NCBI GenBank assembly: GCA_019358875.1
Contig: JAHHIF010000013.1
Location: 1 to 64,000 of the forward strand
Direction of reading: 5' to 3'
Length of the DNA stretch: 64,000 nucleotides
From: Symplocastrum torsivum CPER-KK1
GTDB lineage: Bacteria; Cyanobacteriota; Cyanobacteriia; Cyanobacteriales; Coleofasciculaceae
A program made the translations under genes and the position numbers. Of the stretch, positions 18,662-26,397 are shown one piece after another (the stretch's first letter is position 1; every line of letters begins with the position of its first letter). The notes under the pieces were generated by a model. The model was given only the letters and a program-made list of their open reading frames with translations, had not been told where the DNA came from and searched no databases.

Positions 18662-18886
18662 GTGAAACTAAAAGTCGTTGTTCTACTTCTAGTGGGCTTA
18701 ATGACAGGTCTAGCCGCTTGCCAGGGAGGTCAGGAAACGCCCACAGATACGACCACTACACCTGATACTACGACCACGACACCTGATACTACTACTTCTC
18801 CGTCTCCTGAGGAGTCTCCTGAGGAGTCTCCGTCTCCTGAGGAGTCTCCTGAGGAGTCTCCGTCTCCTGAGGAGTCTCCTTCGTAG
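18662..18886 (+). CDS. Small repeat-tailed lipoprotein
   Basis: A 74-aa predicted lipoprotein. A hydrophobic signal peptide ends in the lipobox LAAC near residue 20. The remainder is a low-complexity tail: Thr-Asp-Pro repeats (TTTTPDTTT), then Ser-Pro-Glu-Glu repeats to the end. I chose the GTG at 18662 because GAGGG lies 8 nt upstream; an in-frame GTG at 18647 would add five residues. Tail length may vary between strains because of the DNA repeats. Function unknown, probably cell-envelope associated. Confidence 0.6.
   Translation: MKLKVVVLLLVGLMTGLAACQGGQETPTDTTTTPDTTTTTPDTTTSPSPEESPEESPSPEESPEESPSPEESPS
18800..18883 (+). repeat. Tandem SPEE-encoding repeats
   Basis: A 30-bp unit encoding SPEESPEESP is repeated about 2.5 times. 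Each sub-unit contains CTCCTGAGGAG, a palindrome around one central base, so the array can fold into many small hairpins. It lies inside the lipoprotein gene. Confidence 0.8.
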
Positions 18887-18939
18887 TGTCGTAATCTCTA
18901 CAACAGACTTGCTTTCGTAGAGACCCTTTGCCAAAAAAA

Positions 18940-20274
18940 CTAAAGTAGCCGCAGCTGGGCTTGTGCTTGTGTATTATTCTCTAGCTGCTGGCTAGCTTGA
19001 GTCGCACCTACCTGGACAGCCTCTTGGGTATCCGCTACGTCTAAGTGGCGATCGCTCTCTCTTGCAAGGAGACGCTGTGCGGCTTCCATCATCTCTGCGG
19101 TGATGTCTTTGAGGTCTTCCCGATTGTCCAGGTAGGTTTTTAGTGCCTCCATTGGCTCGATACTGCTACCAACACCGAGTTCTGGTAAGCGAGGACGAGC
19201 TAACTGACTGACTAATTCAGGGCGAATGGTATAGCTGTGGGCATCATTTAATGCTTGATGGACAGCGCCGTTGTCGATTAAATCGAGTTGCTCAGAACGC
19301 AGCTTGTAAATTAGCCGCACTACAGCATCCTTAATCTCTTTTTTCCCAATCGCTTTGAGTAGAGCCTCTTGTGGTTCAGCGGCATTAGAGATATCCACTT
19401 CTATTGTGCGGAAGACTCGGACAGGTAAGGGGCAAAATTCCCACTGAGCGCGATCGCATTCTAGTTCAAGGAGAACATAGCCTTTGTCTTCTTTTTCCTC
19501 ACTGAAATCTACTCGCTCAATGCTGCCAGGGTAGATCACGGGTGGGTTATTCGACTTGTTGAGATTCTGATGTCGGTGAACATGACCCAGCGCCACATAA
19601 TCAAAGCAGGAGCGTGTCAGCATTGACAGAGGAATTGTGAATCCCTTACCCACAGCCAAGAAGCGTTCGGCTCCTAAGTTAGCGTGATCTGCCATCAAGT
19701 GTGCTAAGAGGACTGTAGGAACCTCTGGGTCAAGACGGCGGATTTCTGCTTCTAATACTGGGTCAAGTCTTGAGGTGAGTAATTCATTAACTTCAGCAAG
19801 CGCAAGACCTTCTGTTTCTGGGCGAGTCAGCAGGGTTGAGCGAGTCAGCCAAGGAAGGGTAATCACCTGCACGGCACCGTTGCGAGTTTCGATGCGGTGA
19901 GTGTTGATCGAGTCGCCGACGATAAAACCAGGTACTCCCAAGGTACGGTAAATGCATAGGCTTGCCCCTCCCTGTCCTTGTGAGTGTTGGTCGTGGTTTC
20001 CTACAAGTAAGACAGTGGGGATTTCAGCATCAACTAGGCGACGAAACTGCCCAGCAAAGGCTTCTTGAACGTAGGGTGGTGGTGTGGCATCGGGAAAGGC
20101 ATCACCCCCAAATAAGACGAGATCGACAGGTTCTGAAATTGCTTTATCAATGCATATTGATAAGGTATTGACAAAATCTTCTAATCGTGTATTTAAACCT
20201 GTGACTGGGTTAATCCGTCCGTGGGAAAAGCCACTTCCCATATGGATATCCGACAGGTGAAGAATTTTAATCAT
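18940..20274 (-). CDS. SbcD-like DNA repair metallophosphoesterase
   Basis: A 444-aa calcineurin-like phosphoesterase of the SbcD/Mre11 type. The metal motifs are DIHMGSG with its preceding LS (about 8-14), GGDAFPD, GNHD, and ALGHVHRHQN. A capping region follows (260-350), and the C-terminus is a helical tail with coiled-coil character. Family members are exonuclease subunits acting with an SbcC/Rad50 ATPase; no sbcC is in the window. The start overlaps the stop of the 185-aa gene upstream by 8 bp, so the pair is probably translated together. Confidence 0.85.
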   Translation of the reverse strand: MIKILHLSDIHMGSGFSHGRINPVTGLNTRLEDFVNTLSICIDKAISEPVDLVLFGGDAFPDATPPPYVQEAFAGQFRRLVDAEIPTVLLVGNHDQHSQGQGGASLCIYRTLGVPGFIVGDSINTHRIETRNGAVQVITLPWLTRSTLLTRPETEGLALAEVNELLTSRLDPVLEAEIRRLDPEVPTVLLAHLMADHANLGAERFLAVGKGFTIPLSMLTRSCFDYVALGHVHRHQNLNKSNNPPVIYPGSIERVDFSEEKEDKGYVLLELECDRAQWEFCPLPVRVFRTIEVDISNAAEPQEALLKAIGKKEIKDAVVRLIYKLRSEQLDLIDNGAVHQALNDAHSYTIRPELVSQLARPRLPELGVGSSIEPMEALKTYLDNREDLKDITAEMMEAAQRLLARESDRHLDVADTQEAVQVGATQASQQLENNTQAQAQLRLL

Positions 20275-20824
20275 GTGGCGTAGTCATTGGTGAAGGGGAT
20301 GTTGCTTCAGGAATCACTTGAGCGATCACCTGAGAGATAACCTGTCGTTGCTCGGTATCGTAGTTCCAGCGTTGGAGAAATGTTTTGTAGCTGCCTTCTC
20401 CGGTGATGGCACTTTCCCGTAAGGCTTGTGCTAGTTCACGGACTTGGGGTAGTTTGAGTTGTTGGATGAGATGAGTGGTACGCGATCGCACTCGGTCTGA
20501 CCCTTGTGCCATTTCTTCGTTACCCTTACGACGATGACTAATTGCCATCGCGGCTGACATGGCTAGGTTTTTTACTAACAGTTCGGCAACGATAGTGGGG
20601 GAGGACTGGAGGGCTTGGACAACTTCGGGTGATGGGTTGTCGGCTAAGGTGTTGTCTGACGTTAGGTAGGTGACAAAGAAGCCTCTTGCCCCTTTTTCGG
20701 TTTTTACAAGTTGGGTGATTGTTTCAGCGATTGCTTGCTGGGATTTATCGGTTGCTGTTTGGTTCAGCAAGGATTGGGTAAAGGCGATCGCTTCTTCAAA
20801 TGTTACTGATTCTGGAATGCTCAC
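20267..20824 (-). CDS. Conserved protein coupled to sbcD, unknown
   Basis: A 185-aa soluble, mostly helical protein starting at GTG (MSIPESVTFEEAIAFTQ). No recognised domain. Conserved-looking segments are GARGFFVTYLTSDN, AELLVKNLAMSAAM and GEGSYKTFLQRWNYD. The tight 8-bp overlap with the SbcD-like gene suggests a function linked to that nuclease. This is inference from position only. Confidence 0.6.
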   Translation of the reverse strand: MSIPESVTFEEAIAFTQSLLNQTATDKSQQAIAETITQLVKTEKGARGFFVTYLTSDNTLADNPSPEVVQALQSSPTIVAELLVKNLAMSAAMAISHRRKGNEEMAQGSDRVRSRTTHLIQQLKLPQVRELAQALRESAITGEGSYKTFLQRWNYDTEQRQVISQVIAQVIPEATSPSPMTTPHD

Positions 20825-20962
20825 GCGAGTTCTTTTTGGGGTTCGTGCTGTTTAATCTCTGATACTGTGATGATACTCAATTGCTATCCAGGTTTTCTTG
20901 ACGCTAATTTAGCTAATTCGCCACCTGCGATCGCGTTTTCACACTCAACGATAAGTTCATCA

Positions 20963-21988
20963 TCAGGAAATAGGTACTATATTTGTCTTGATGTTTTTAG
21001 GAGTAGCCTGAGGAGAGTTTGTTCTTGTCTTTTCGTGGCTCAAACTCTCCCAGTTTTCCACAGTTGGTTTGTATAACCACTGCTTCAGCTTAGCTTCATC
21101 GACATATTCTCGGAGTTCAGGATCGGGCCAAATGTGAAGCCGATCAATACATCCTATCTCTGCGGCAGCTAATTCAATTTCGTCCCACTGTCTCTTAAAG
21201 CATTCTCCCCATGAGCTTTTACTCATAATTGAGTGAGCAAACTCCAATCCTGCTGCTAGCATCCTTTTCCCATTAGTGCCACGAGCATTGATTGGTTCCC
21301 AAAAGATGACCTCTGGCTTAATCATCATTAACTGCTCTAGATGCCTTTTAAAGTCATCAAGTTTCATGCTAGGAGGAGTAGGAGCTGCTGCAACGTATAA
21401 TCGACACTCTGTCTTATATCCTTTTAAGAGAGCTTTATAGCGTTCAGAAGGGGGAGGTGCTTGAGGTTCAATTTTACGGCTAAGATCATCATCCAGGAAT
21501 GGTAGGCTCATGCCTACTGTTACATTCGGGTGCCGTAGGACATCAAGATCATTTACCCATAGTAAGCCGCGAGTCAAGATTCTAACCCGTTTTTTGTGTT
21601 TCAATAGAACTTGAACAGTTCTACGAGTCAATGCCGCAGTTTCCTTGTTCTGGTAAGGATCAGTTCCAGAACATAGAAGAACAACACCTTTACCTGCTGG
21701 TGTCTCATGCCAAGTCCTTTTACGGCTTAGTATTTGATCGAGTTTTTCAGGAATCCCCTCCCGAACGAATAAATACTTTCCCCAATCCATTTGGGGATTG
21801 CTTACCCCTTGGTCTTGTAGGTGTGCTTGTCGGGTTCTGATTGCTGGCGTGGAGGGTACATAGCAAAAAGTACATCCATGTAAACAACCTGATGCTACGT
21901 TAATCACATAATCACAGAGTCCCTTTTTATTCAGTGCGCTTTCTTGGAGGGGATTAACAATCTGCTCAGTTCCTTTAGTAATAGTCAT
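20963..21988 (-). CDS. Radical SAM protein, SPL-like three-Cys protein
   Basis: A 341-aa radical SAM enzyme. The cluster motif is CLHGCTFCY (CxxxCxxC) near residues 34-42 within YVINVASGCLHGCTFCYVP. Downstream are VLLCSGTDPYQ, RILTRGLLWV and EVIFWEPINARGTN, as in spore-photoproduct-lyase-like radical SAM proteins. The substrate is unknown. It is divergent from tcmP across 228 AT-rich bp; TcmP proteins are named for co-occurrence with three-Cys proteins, so the two may function together. Confidence 0.8.
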   Translation of the reverse strand: MTITKGTEQIVNPLQESALNKKGLCDYVINVASGCLHGCTFCYVPSTPAIRTRQAHLQDQGVSNPQMDWGKYLFVREGIPEKLDQILSRKRTWHETPAGKGVVLLCSGTDPYQNKETAALTRRTVQVLLKHKKRVRILTRGLLWVNDLDVLRHPNVTVGMSLPFLDDDLSRKIEPQAPPPSERYKALLKGYKTECRLYVAAAPTPPSMKLDDFKRHLEQLMMIKPEVIFWEPINARGTNGKRMLAAGLEFAHSIMSKSSWGECFKRQWDEIELAAAEIGCIDRLHIWPDPELREYVDEAKLKQWLYKPTVENWESLSHEKTRTNSPQATPKNIKTNIVPIS

Positions 21989-22216
21989 ATCACACCTGCC
22001 GTTTAGTCAAATGATATGTAGTATGTATAGCAAAATACTTATAAAACATTGAAAGAAACAATAATTAGAAGGTTAATAGATAGCTATAGTTTTTCAAGCT
22101 TATAGTATAAATCATAATGGATATAAAAATAGTAATTTAATTTAAGAATTAACATTAATCATTAGAGAAAAATTCTAATTGTTTTAGGTACAATCAACCT
22201 GTGAAATATCAACCTT
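21989..22216. promoter_or_regulatory. AT-rich divergent promoter region
   Basis: 228 bp of markedly AT-rich DNA separate the divergent radical SAM and tcmP genes. Several A/T runs could serve as -10 elements, but no single promoter is convincing. The base composition continues into tcmP and differs from the flanking core genes. Confidence 0.4.
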
Positions 22217-23491
22217 ATGGATAATAAAAAATTTTCCTGGAGTCCTGACGGAAGTGAGTTACCAGAAATTGAACCTCACACTAAAGCAAAGCACAGAATC
22301 TTGGAAGAGTATCTTGAAAGATATCTTGTTACGCTTTGCGGAAATAATAGGGGGAAAAGAAAAACTATAACTATCATCGATGGCTTTTGTGGTGGCGGGA
22401 TGTACCTCGATCCAGATGACAATAATGCTTTATGGGCTGGATCGCCTATCAGAATCATCAAAACAGTTGATAAAGCATTAGATATTGTGAGGCGTGAGAA
22501 AGCAAAACCAGATTATCAGCTCGATACAAAATTTATTTTTATTGATAACAATAAAAGACATATCAATTGTCTAAAAAGTCAGCTAGAGCAATCTGGGTTA
22601 GGACATTATTTAAAAGATTCAGAAAAATGTAAAATCATATTTGGTGAATTTGAAGATTATGTTGACGAGTGTATTAATGAAGTAAGGCAGCGCAAAGGGT
22701 CTTCATTCTTCTTCTTAGATCCGAAGGGATGGTCAGATGTCTCGATGGATTCCATAAGAAGAATAATATCCCTTCAAAAATCCGAAATAGTTTACACCTA
22801 TATGGTTGAAAAAGTTATAAGATTTTTGAATAAAAAAGATGAGGTTAAAGCATACAAAAATGTTCTTGAAGTAGAGGGATATTATGCTCTATTAAATTTC
22901 TATTTATCAGGAAGTCCGGCTAAACACAGATATATTAAAGATGAAACTCTTAGACTGTTTAGAGAAAGAGGCAAAGCTCCATTTGTATATAGTTTCGCAC
23001 TCTTTGCAAACAAAACTCAACCTAAATATTATCTAATTCATTTAGCAAGTAATCCACCAGCTCAAAGGGAGATAAAATATGCTCTTTGGGAACACAACAC
23101 TATAGATTTAGTGTATCAGTTTGAGTATGGTATTTACGGACTAGGCTTCAGAACTCCTGATTATTATGAGCAAAATCCGAGCGTAATCAATATTACAAAA
23201 GAGAATGAAGCTAAATGCATAAATAACTTGAATGATGATTTAATGCCTATTATTTATAATCATCCAGATGGCATATCTCTAGATGAAATTCATACTTCAA
23301 CTATGCAAAAAAATCCGGCTACATTAGACCATTACATTCAATGTATAAATGAGCAAGTTGACGAACAAGAATTAGAAGTTTTTAGAGATGGAAAAATAAC
23401 AACAGCTAAAAAGTTAAAGCCAGGAGATTTTATTATTAGGAAAAAATATAAGCAATTACATTTTATGAATAAAACTTTCAGAAATATGTAA
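22217..23491 (+). CDS. tcmP: Three-Cys-motif partner protein TcmP
   Basis: A 424-aa protein matching the TcmP family (TIGR04474). The N-terminal segment PHTKAKHRILEEYLERYL and ITIIDGFCGGGMY resemble a SAM-methyltransferase-like fold, and SSFFFLDPKGWSD is the expected second motif. A C-terminal winged-helix-like region lies at about 350-420. TcmP genes regularly accompany three-Cys (radical-SAM-like) genes, classically of the phage Gp37/Gp68 type; here the neighbour is a different radical SAM protein. The AT-rich composition suggests horizontal acquisition. Biochemical role unknown. Confidence 0.8.
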   Translation: MDNKKFSWSPDGSELPEIEPHTKAKHRILEEYLERYLVTLCGNNRGKRKTITIIDGFCGGGMYLDPDDNNALWAGSPIRIIKTVDKALDIVRREKAKPDYQLDTKFIFIDNNKRHINCLKSQLEQSGLGHYLKDSEKCKIIFGEFEDYVDECINEVRQRKGSSFFFLDPKGWSDVSMDSIRRIISLQKSEIVYTYMVEKVIRFLNKKDEVKAYKNVLEVEGYYALLNFYLSGSPAKHRYIKDETLRLFRERGKAPFVYSFALFANKTQPKYYLIHLASNPPAQREIKYALWEHNTIDLVYQFEYGIYGLGFRTPDYYEQNPSVINITKENEAKCINNLNDDLMPIIYNHPDGISLDEIHTSTMQKNPATLDHYIQCINEQVDEQELEVFRDGKITTAKKLKPGDFIIRKKYKQLHFMNKTFRNM

Positions 23492-23535
23492 TTTTTTATA
23501 TCTGGGAAAATCCAGAATTATAATGAGCGATCGCC

Positions 23536-23772
23536 TCATTCATCCCCCTTGCCCTTCTTTGTAGGTGAGAGGTTGTCCTTTTCCAGCCATTGCTCTAACG
23601 CTTTCTCCAAAGCTTCACTTTGACTGATTTCCTCAGAACTACAGGCAATCCTGAAACGACGCGCCAAGTCCTTCGGCACATAGCCACTTACTTGAGAGTA
23701 ATTCGGGTCGTCGCGCTTAGTTACCACTGATACTTTTGTCATCTTCGAGCCTATTGTCGCATATGTAATCAT
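23536..23772 (-). CDS. Small putative ribbon-helix-helix protein
   Basis: A 78-aa protein; the ATG at 23742 (MTKVSVV) would give 68 aa. The segment SQVSGYVPKDLARRFRIACSSEEISQSEALEKALEQWL fits a beta strand plus two helices, as in ribbon-helix-helix regulators or antitoxins. No toxin gene is paired with it. A direct repeat with a perfect CATGAATTCATG palindrome lies just upstream and could be its operator. Confidence 0.55.
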   Translation of the reverse strand: MITYATIGSKMTKVSVVTKRDDPNYSQVSGYVPKDLARRFRIACSSEEISQSEALEKALEQWLEKDNLSPTKKGKGDE

Positions 23773-23782
23773 TACTGCTTTA

Positions 23783-23813
23783 TTTCATGAATTCAGGATT
23801 TCATGAATTCATG
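23783..23813. promoter_or_regulatory. Candidate operator, direct repeat plus palindrome
   Basis: TTTCATGAATTCA occurs at 23783-23795 and again at 23799-23811, spaced 16 bp. The second copy extends to the perfect palindrome CATGAATTCATG (23802-23813). It lies 11-41 bp upstream of the small RHH-like gene, where an autoregulatory operator would be expected. Confidence 0.45.
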
Positions 23814-23981
23814 TAATTATGGTACGCTATATTTCATCACAAGTTTAGGGTGGCTATCACAGCTCAACCCTCTCCAACACAGACAACTTGATTAATTCAC
23901 AACTTTCAAGTTAGAAGCCAGCGACCAAGTTACCACGCTTCCCACTGGCTTCTGGCTCCCTAATACAAGGAGACTCTATCA

Positions 23982-24227
23982 ATGGTAAAACAACTACTCA
24001 GTAATCCCAGCATTAAGCGAGGCTATCCTCAAGAAAATCGCCCTTGGGCAATAATTCGTCTATTGCCAAACGCGCAAACCATCATCGTTGCCCGTTTCCG
24101 TAACCGCCAAGACGCCGACGACCACAAACGACTTTTGCATCGGTTCATCCCAAACGCTGAGTTTGAGATTATCTTTGACCTTCCCAATGAGAAACAAGAG
24201 GAGAACCAAACCCAAGCGCTGATTTAA
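23982..24227 (+). CDS. Small hypothetical protein (81 aa)
   Basis: An 81-aa protein with a strong AAGGAG site 9 nt before the ATG. It is basic and has an ARFRNRQDADDHKRLLHRFIP segment that looks like a small alpha/beta fold. No family recognised. It is followed after 130 bp by another small gene, and both lie on the inner side of the transposon end at 24773, so they could be cargo. Confidence 0.55.
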   Translation: MVKQLLSNPSIKRGYPQENRPWAIIRLLPNAQTIIVARFRNRQDADDHKRLLHRFIPNAEFEIIFDLPNEKQEENQTQALI

Positions 24228-24277
24228 TTCTGGCAAATTAGCTCAGTTAGCTACAGGAAAAACTCTACATAGTCCCC

Positions 24278-24319
24278 CAACACCAGGGGCAGAAAAATAT
24301 CCTACTCCCTCTGGTGTTG
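24278..24319 (+). terminator. Inverted repeat between two small genes
   Basis: CAACACCAG (24278-24286) and CTGGTGTTG (24311-24319) form a 9-bp perfect stem with a 24-nt AT-rich loop, 50 bp after the 81-aa gene. No T-tract follows directly, so termination is uncertain. Confidence 0.35.
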
Positions 24320-24359
24320 CTCACAAAGGCTGAGGAGGGGGTTTCCTTTCCTAAAACTC

Positions 24360-24719
24360 ATGCAACCGCTACGTCATCGCATTAACCCCAAAACTTTCGT
24401 GATCACTCTCAGGCAAATCGCCAAACACCTGAAAATCAAGCAAGAGCATATCTTGAACTGGGAAAAATGGCATAACGTCCTCTGGGTGCATATTCAGGGA
24501 CTCGGTGGTTACTTCATCAGTTACCGTAAACTCGAACAGTGGATTGCTGCTTGTAGTACCTTGATACGCTTCTGCCCAAATCTGCAAGCTCTTAATGCCC
24601 TTTGGGAAAGGATTATTCAGGAAGCCCAGCGATATACAGAAGAAGCGTTTTCCCGCCTTGATAGCATCTTCCAGCAAAGATTGTCAGTTTTAACTTCTTC
24701 AAAACACAGCCAGCAGTAG
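24360..24719 (+). CDS. Hypothetical protein (119 aa) at transposon end
   Basis: A 119-aa basic protein. Residues 12-60 (FVITLRQIAKHLKIKQEHILNW) suggest a helix-turn-helix-like element followed by GLGGYFISYRKLEQWIA; the C-terminal half is helical. No known family. Its stop lies 12 bp from the innermost repeat of the Tn7-like end, so it occupies the position of a terminal cargo gene. Confidence 0.5.
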   Translation: MQPLRHRINPKTFVITLRQIAKHLKIKQEHILNWEKWHNVLWVHIQGLGGYFISYRKLEQWIAACSTLIRFCPNLQALNALWERIIQEAQRYTEEAFSRLDSIFQQRLSVLTSSKHSQQ

Positions 24720-24730
24720 CATCAACTGGA

Positions 24731-24773
24731 CGACATTAATCTGCGAACGTACAAAATAATTAGTCACTGTACA
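24731..24773 (-). mobile_element. Tn7/CAST-like transposon end at tRNA-Val
   Basis: Read inward (minus strand) the boundary begins TGTACAGTGAC at 24773. Two repeats follow: 24748-24767 (form CGTAC...AATTAGTCAC on plus) and CGACATTAATCTGCGAA at 24731-24747. TGT...ACA boundaries with repeated ~20-bp TnsB sites are typical of Tn7-like elements, and as I recall type V-K CAST ends start TGTACAGTGAC. The boundary is 8 bp from the 3' end of tRNA-Val, a CAST-type attachment position. No transposition genes are in the window. Confidence 0.65.
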
Positions 24774-24780
24774 GTACAAA

Positions 24781-24852
24781 TGGGCAATACTGGATTCGAA
24801 CCAGTAACATCCTGCTTGTAAGGCAGGCGCTCTACCGTTGAGCTAATCGCCC
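24781..24852 (-). tRNA. tRNA-Val(TAC)
   Basis: A 72-nt cloverleaf on the minus strand. The acceptor GGGCGAT pairs with ATTGCCC. The anticodon stem CCTGC/GCAGG encloses loop CTTACAA (anticodon TAC), and the T-arm contains GGTTCGAATCC. The discriminator is A. Confidence 0.95.
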
Positions 24853-24888
24853 GGTATCATATTTAGATTAGCACGAGAAGACAAAGAA

Positions 24889-25446
24889 ATGCCCTCTGGT
24901 CAAACACATGATCGCATAACCCTGTGGAGTTTGCCAATAGTTACGGGTTTGGCTGTTGCGCTGACACGGAGTAGCAACCTGACATTAATGATTTCTGGGG
25001 GGTTTCTCTTTAGTGGGCTGATGTTGAGTCCTGACCTAGATTTAAAGTCGCGACCGTTTAAGCGCTGGGGCTGGCTGCGATGGATTTGGATTCCTTACCA
25101 AAAGATGTTGCGTCATCGCTCTGTTTTCTCTCATGGGTTGGTGATTGGGACAACTCTGCGGGTGCTGTACCTCGTCAGTTGGATAGTTGTGCTTGGGGTA
25201 CTCAGCTTAGCCGTTATCCAGTTTTTCCGGGATGAGCCGAGTCGTTGGCAGGAGTTGGCTAAATCGATTGGGCGATCGCTTATTGATTATCGAGCCGAGT
25301 CGATTGCTTTATTAGTTGGCTTAGAACTAGGGGCGATGAGTCATGTTGTCAGTGATTGGGTGGGTTCTACCTACAAACGCTCCAAGAAGAAGCCAAAGCC
25401 TAAGTTCAGCCGTCGTAAACCCCCTGCTTCCAAACGCAACAAGTAA
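24889..25446 (+). CDS. DUF2227 putative metal-binding membrane protein
   Basis: A 185-aa protein of the DUF2227 family, common in cyanobacteria. It begins MPSGQTHDRITLW with the conserved HD, then has hydrophobic segments near 15-30, 37-50 and 90-115. Conserved acidic and His motifs are SPDLDLKSRP and RHRSVFSHG, and late in the protein GAMSHVVSDWVGS. The arrangement suggests metal coordination at the membrane, with enzymatic function unproven. The tail is very basic (KKKPKPKFSRRKPP). Confidence 0.8.
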   Translation: MPSGQTHDRITLWSLPIVTGLAVALTRSSNLTLMISGGFLFSGLMLSPDLDLKSRPFKRWGWLRWIWIPYQKMLRHRSVFSHGLVIGTTLRVLYLVSWIVVLGVLSLAVIQFFRDEPSRWQELAKSIGRSLIDYRAESIALLVGLELGAMSHVVSDWVGSTYKRSKKKPKPKFSRRKPPASKRNK

Positions 25447-25541
25447 ACAATATTGTTGAACCGATGTAGCATCGAGGCACGGTTAAATCCTTTAAAGGGA
25501 TTTAAATTAAGGATAGTTAAGTGGTTTTTGAGTTTTCCTTT

Positions 25542-26384
25542 ATGTCTACTTCCCAGGAGCAAACGCCGCTGAGGCTGGAATCTTCTATCTTAGAAGCACT
25601 GCAACAGTTGATTGATGTGGTTGCCCAGTTGCGATCGCCTAATGGTGGCTGTCCTTGGGATTTAGCGCAAACCCCTCAGACGCTGATTCCTTATGTGATT
25701 GAAGAAGCGTATGAAGTTGTGGATGCGATTCAGAGTGGTGATAAAGATGCGATCGCAGAAGAACTGGGAGATTTACTCTTGCAGGTGGTACTCCAAGCTC
25801 AGATTGCGACGGAAGCCGGGGATTTTACTCTAAAAGAAGTCGCTCAAGGAATTACCCAAAAGCTGATTCGGCGTCATCCTCATGTGTTTGGAGATGTAGA
25901 AGTCGATGGTGTTGAGGATGTTCGTCAAAATTGGGAGCAAATCAAAGCAGCGGAAAAAGGAGAAACAGCTGCACAGAAACAGCTACTGAGTCGTAAACTT
26001 GACCGCTATGCCCAGACATTGCCACCTTTAACCGCCGGGATGAAGATTTCTCAAAAAGCGGCAGCGGCTGGCTTTGAGTGGGAGAATATTGAGGGCGTTT
26101 GGGCGAAGTTTCACGAAGAATTGGCTGAATTCCAACAAGCACTTGAGCAGGAAGACAAAGCACATCAGCAGGCAGAACTGGGAGATTTACTGTTTACTCT
26201 GATTAACTTAGCGCGTTGGTATGAGCTTGACCCAACAGAGGCATTACAGGGAACGAATCGCCGCTTTATTCAACGTTTAGCGAAAATGGAGGCGATCGCA
26301 TCTCGCCCCCTGTCAGAGTATAGTATTGAAGAATTAGACCAATTTTGGCAGCAAGCTAAAGCTCAACTCGCAAAAGAGCTTTAG
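25542..26384 (+). CDS. mazG: Nucleoside triphosphate pyrophosphohydrolase MazG
   Basis: A 280-aa MazG protein hydrolysing NTPs to NMP and PPi in nucleotide-pool surveillance. Two MazG domains are visible: the first with GGCPWDLAQTPQTLIPYVIEEAYEVVDAI and AEELGDLLLQVVLQAQ, the second (about 180-270) with HEELAEFQQAL and AELGDLLFTLINLAR. The EExxE...ExxD metal-binding residues are present in both. I use the ATG at 25542; an upstream GTG at 25521 would add seven hydrophobic residues. Confidence 0.94.
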   Translation: MSTSQEQTPLRLESSILEALQQLIDVVAQLRSPNGGCPWDLAQTPQTLIPYVIEEAYEVVDAIQSGDKDAIAEELGDLLLQVVLQAQIATEAGDFTLKEVAQGITQKLIRRHPHVFGDVEVDGVEDVRQNWEQIKAAEKGETAAQKQLLSRKLDRYAQTLPPLTAGMKISQKAAAAGFEWENIEGVWAKFHEELAEFQQALEQEDKAHQQAELGDLLFTLINLARWYELDPTEALQGTNRRFIQRLAKMEAIASRPLSEYSIEELDQFWQQAKAQLAKEL

Positions 26385-26397
26385 CGACAACTTCCGT

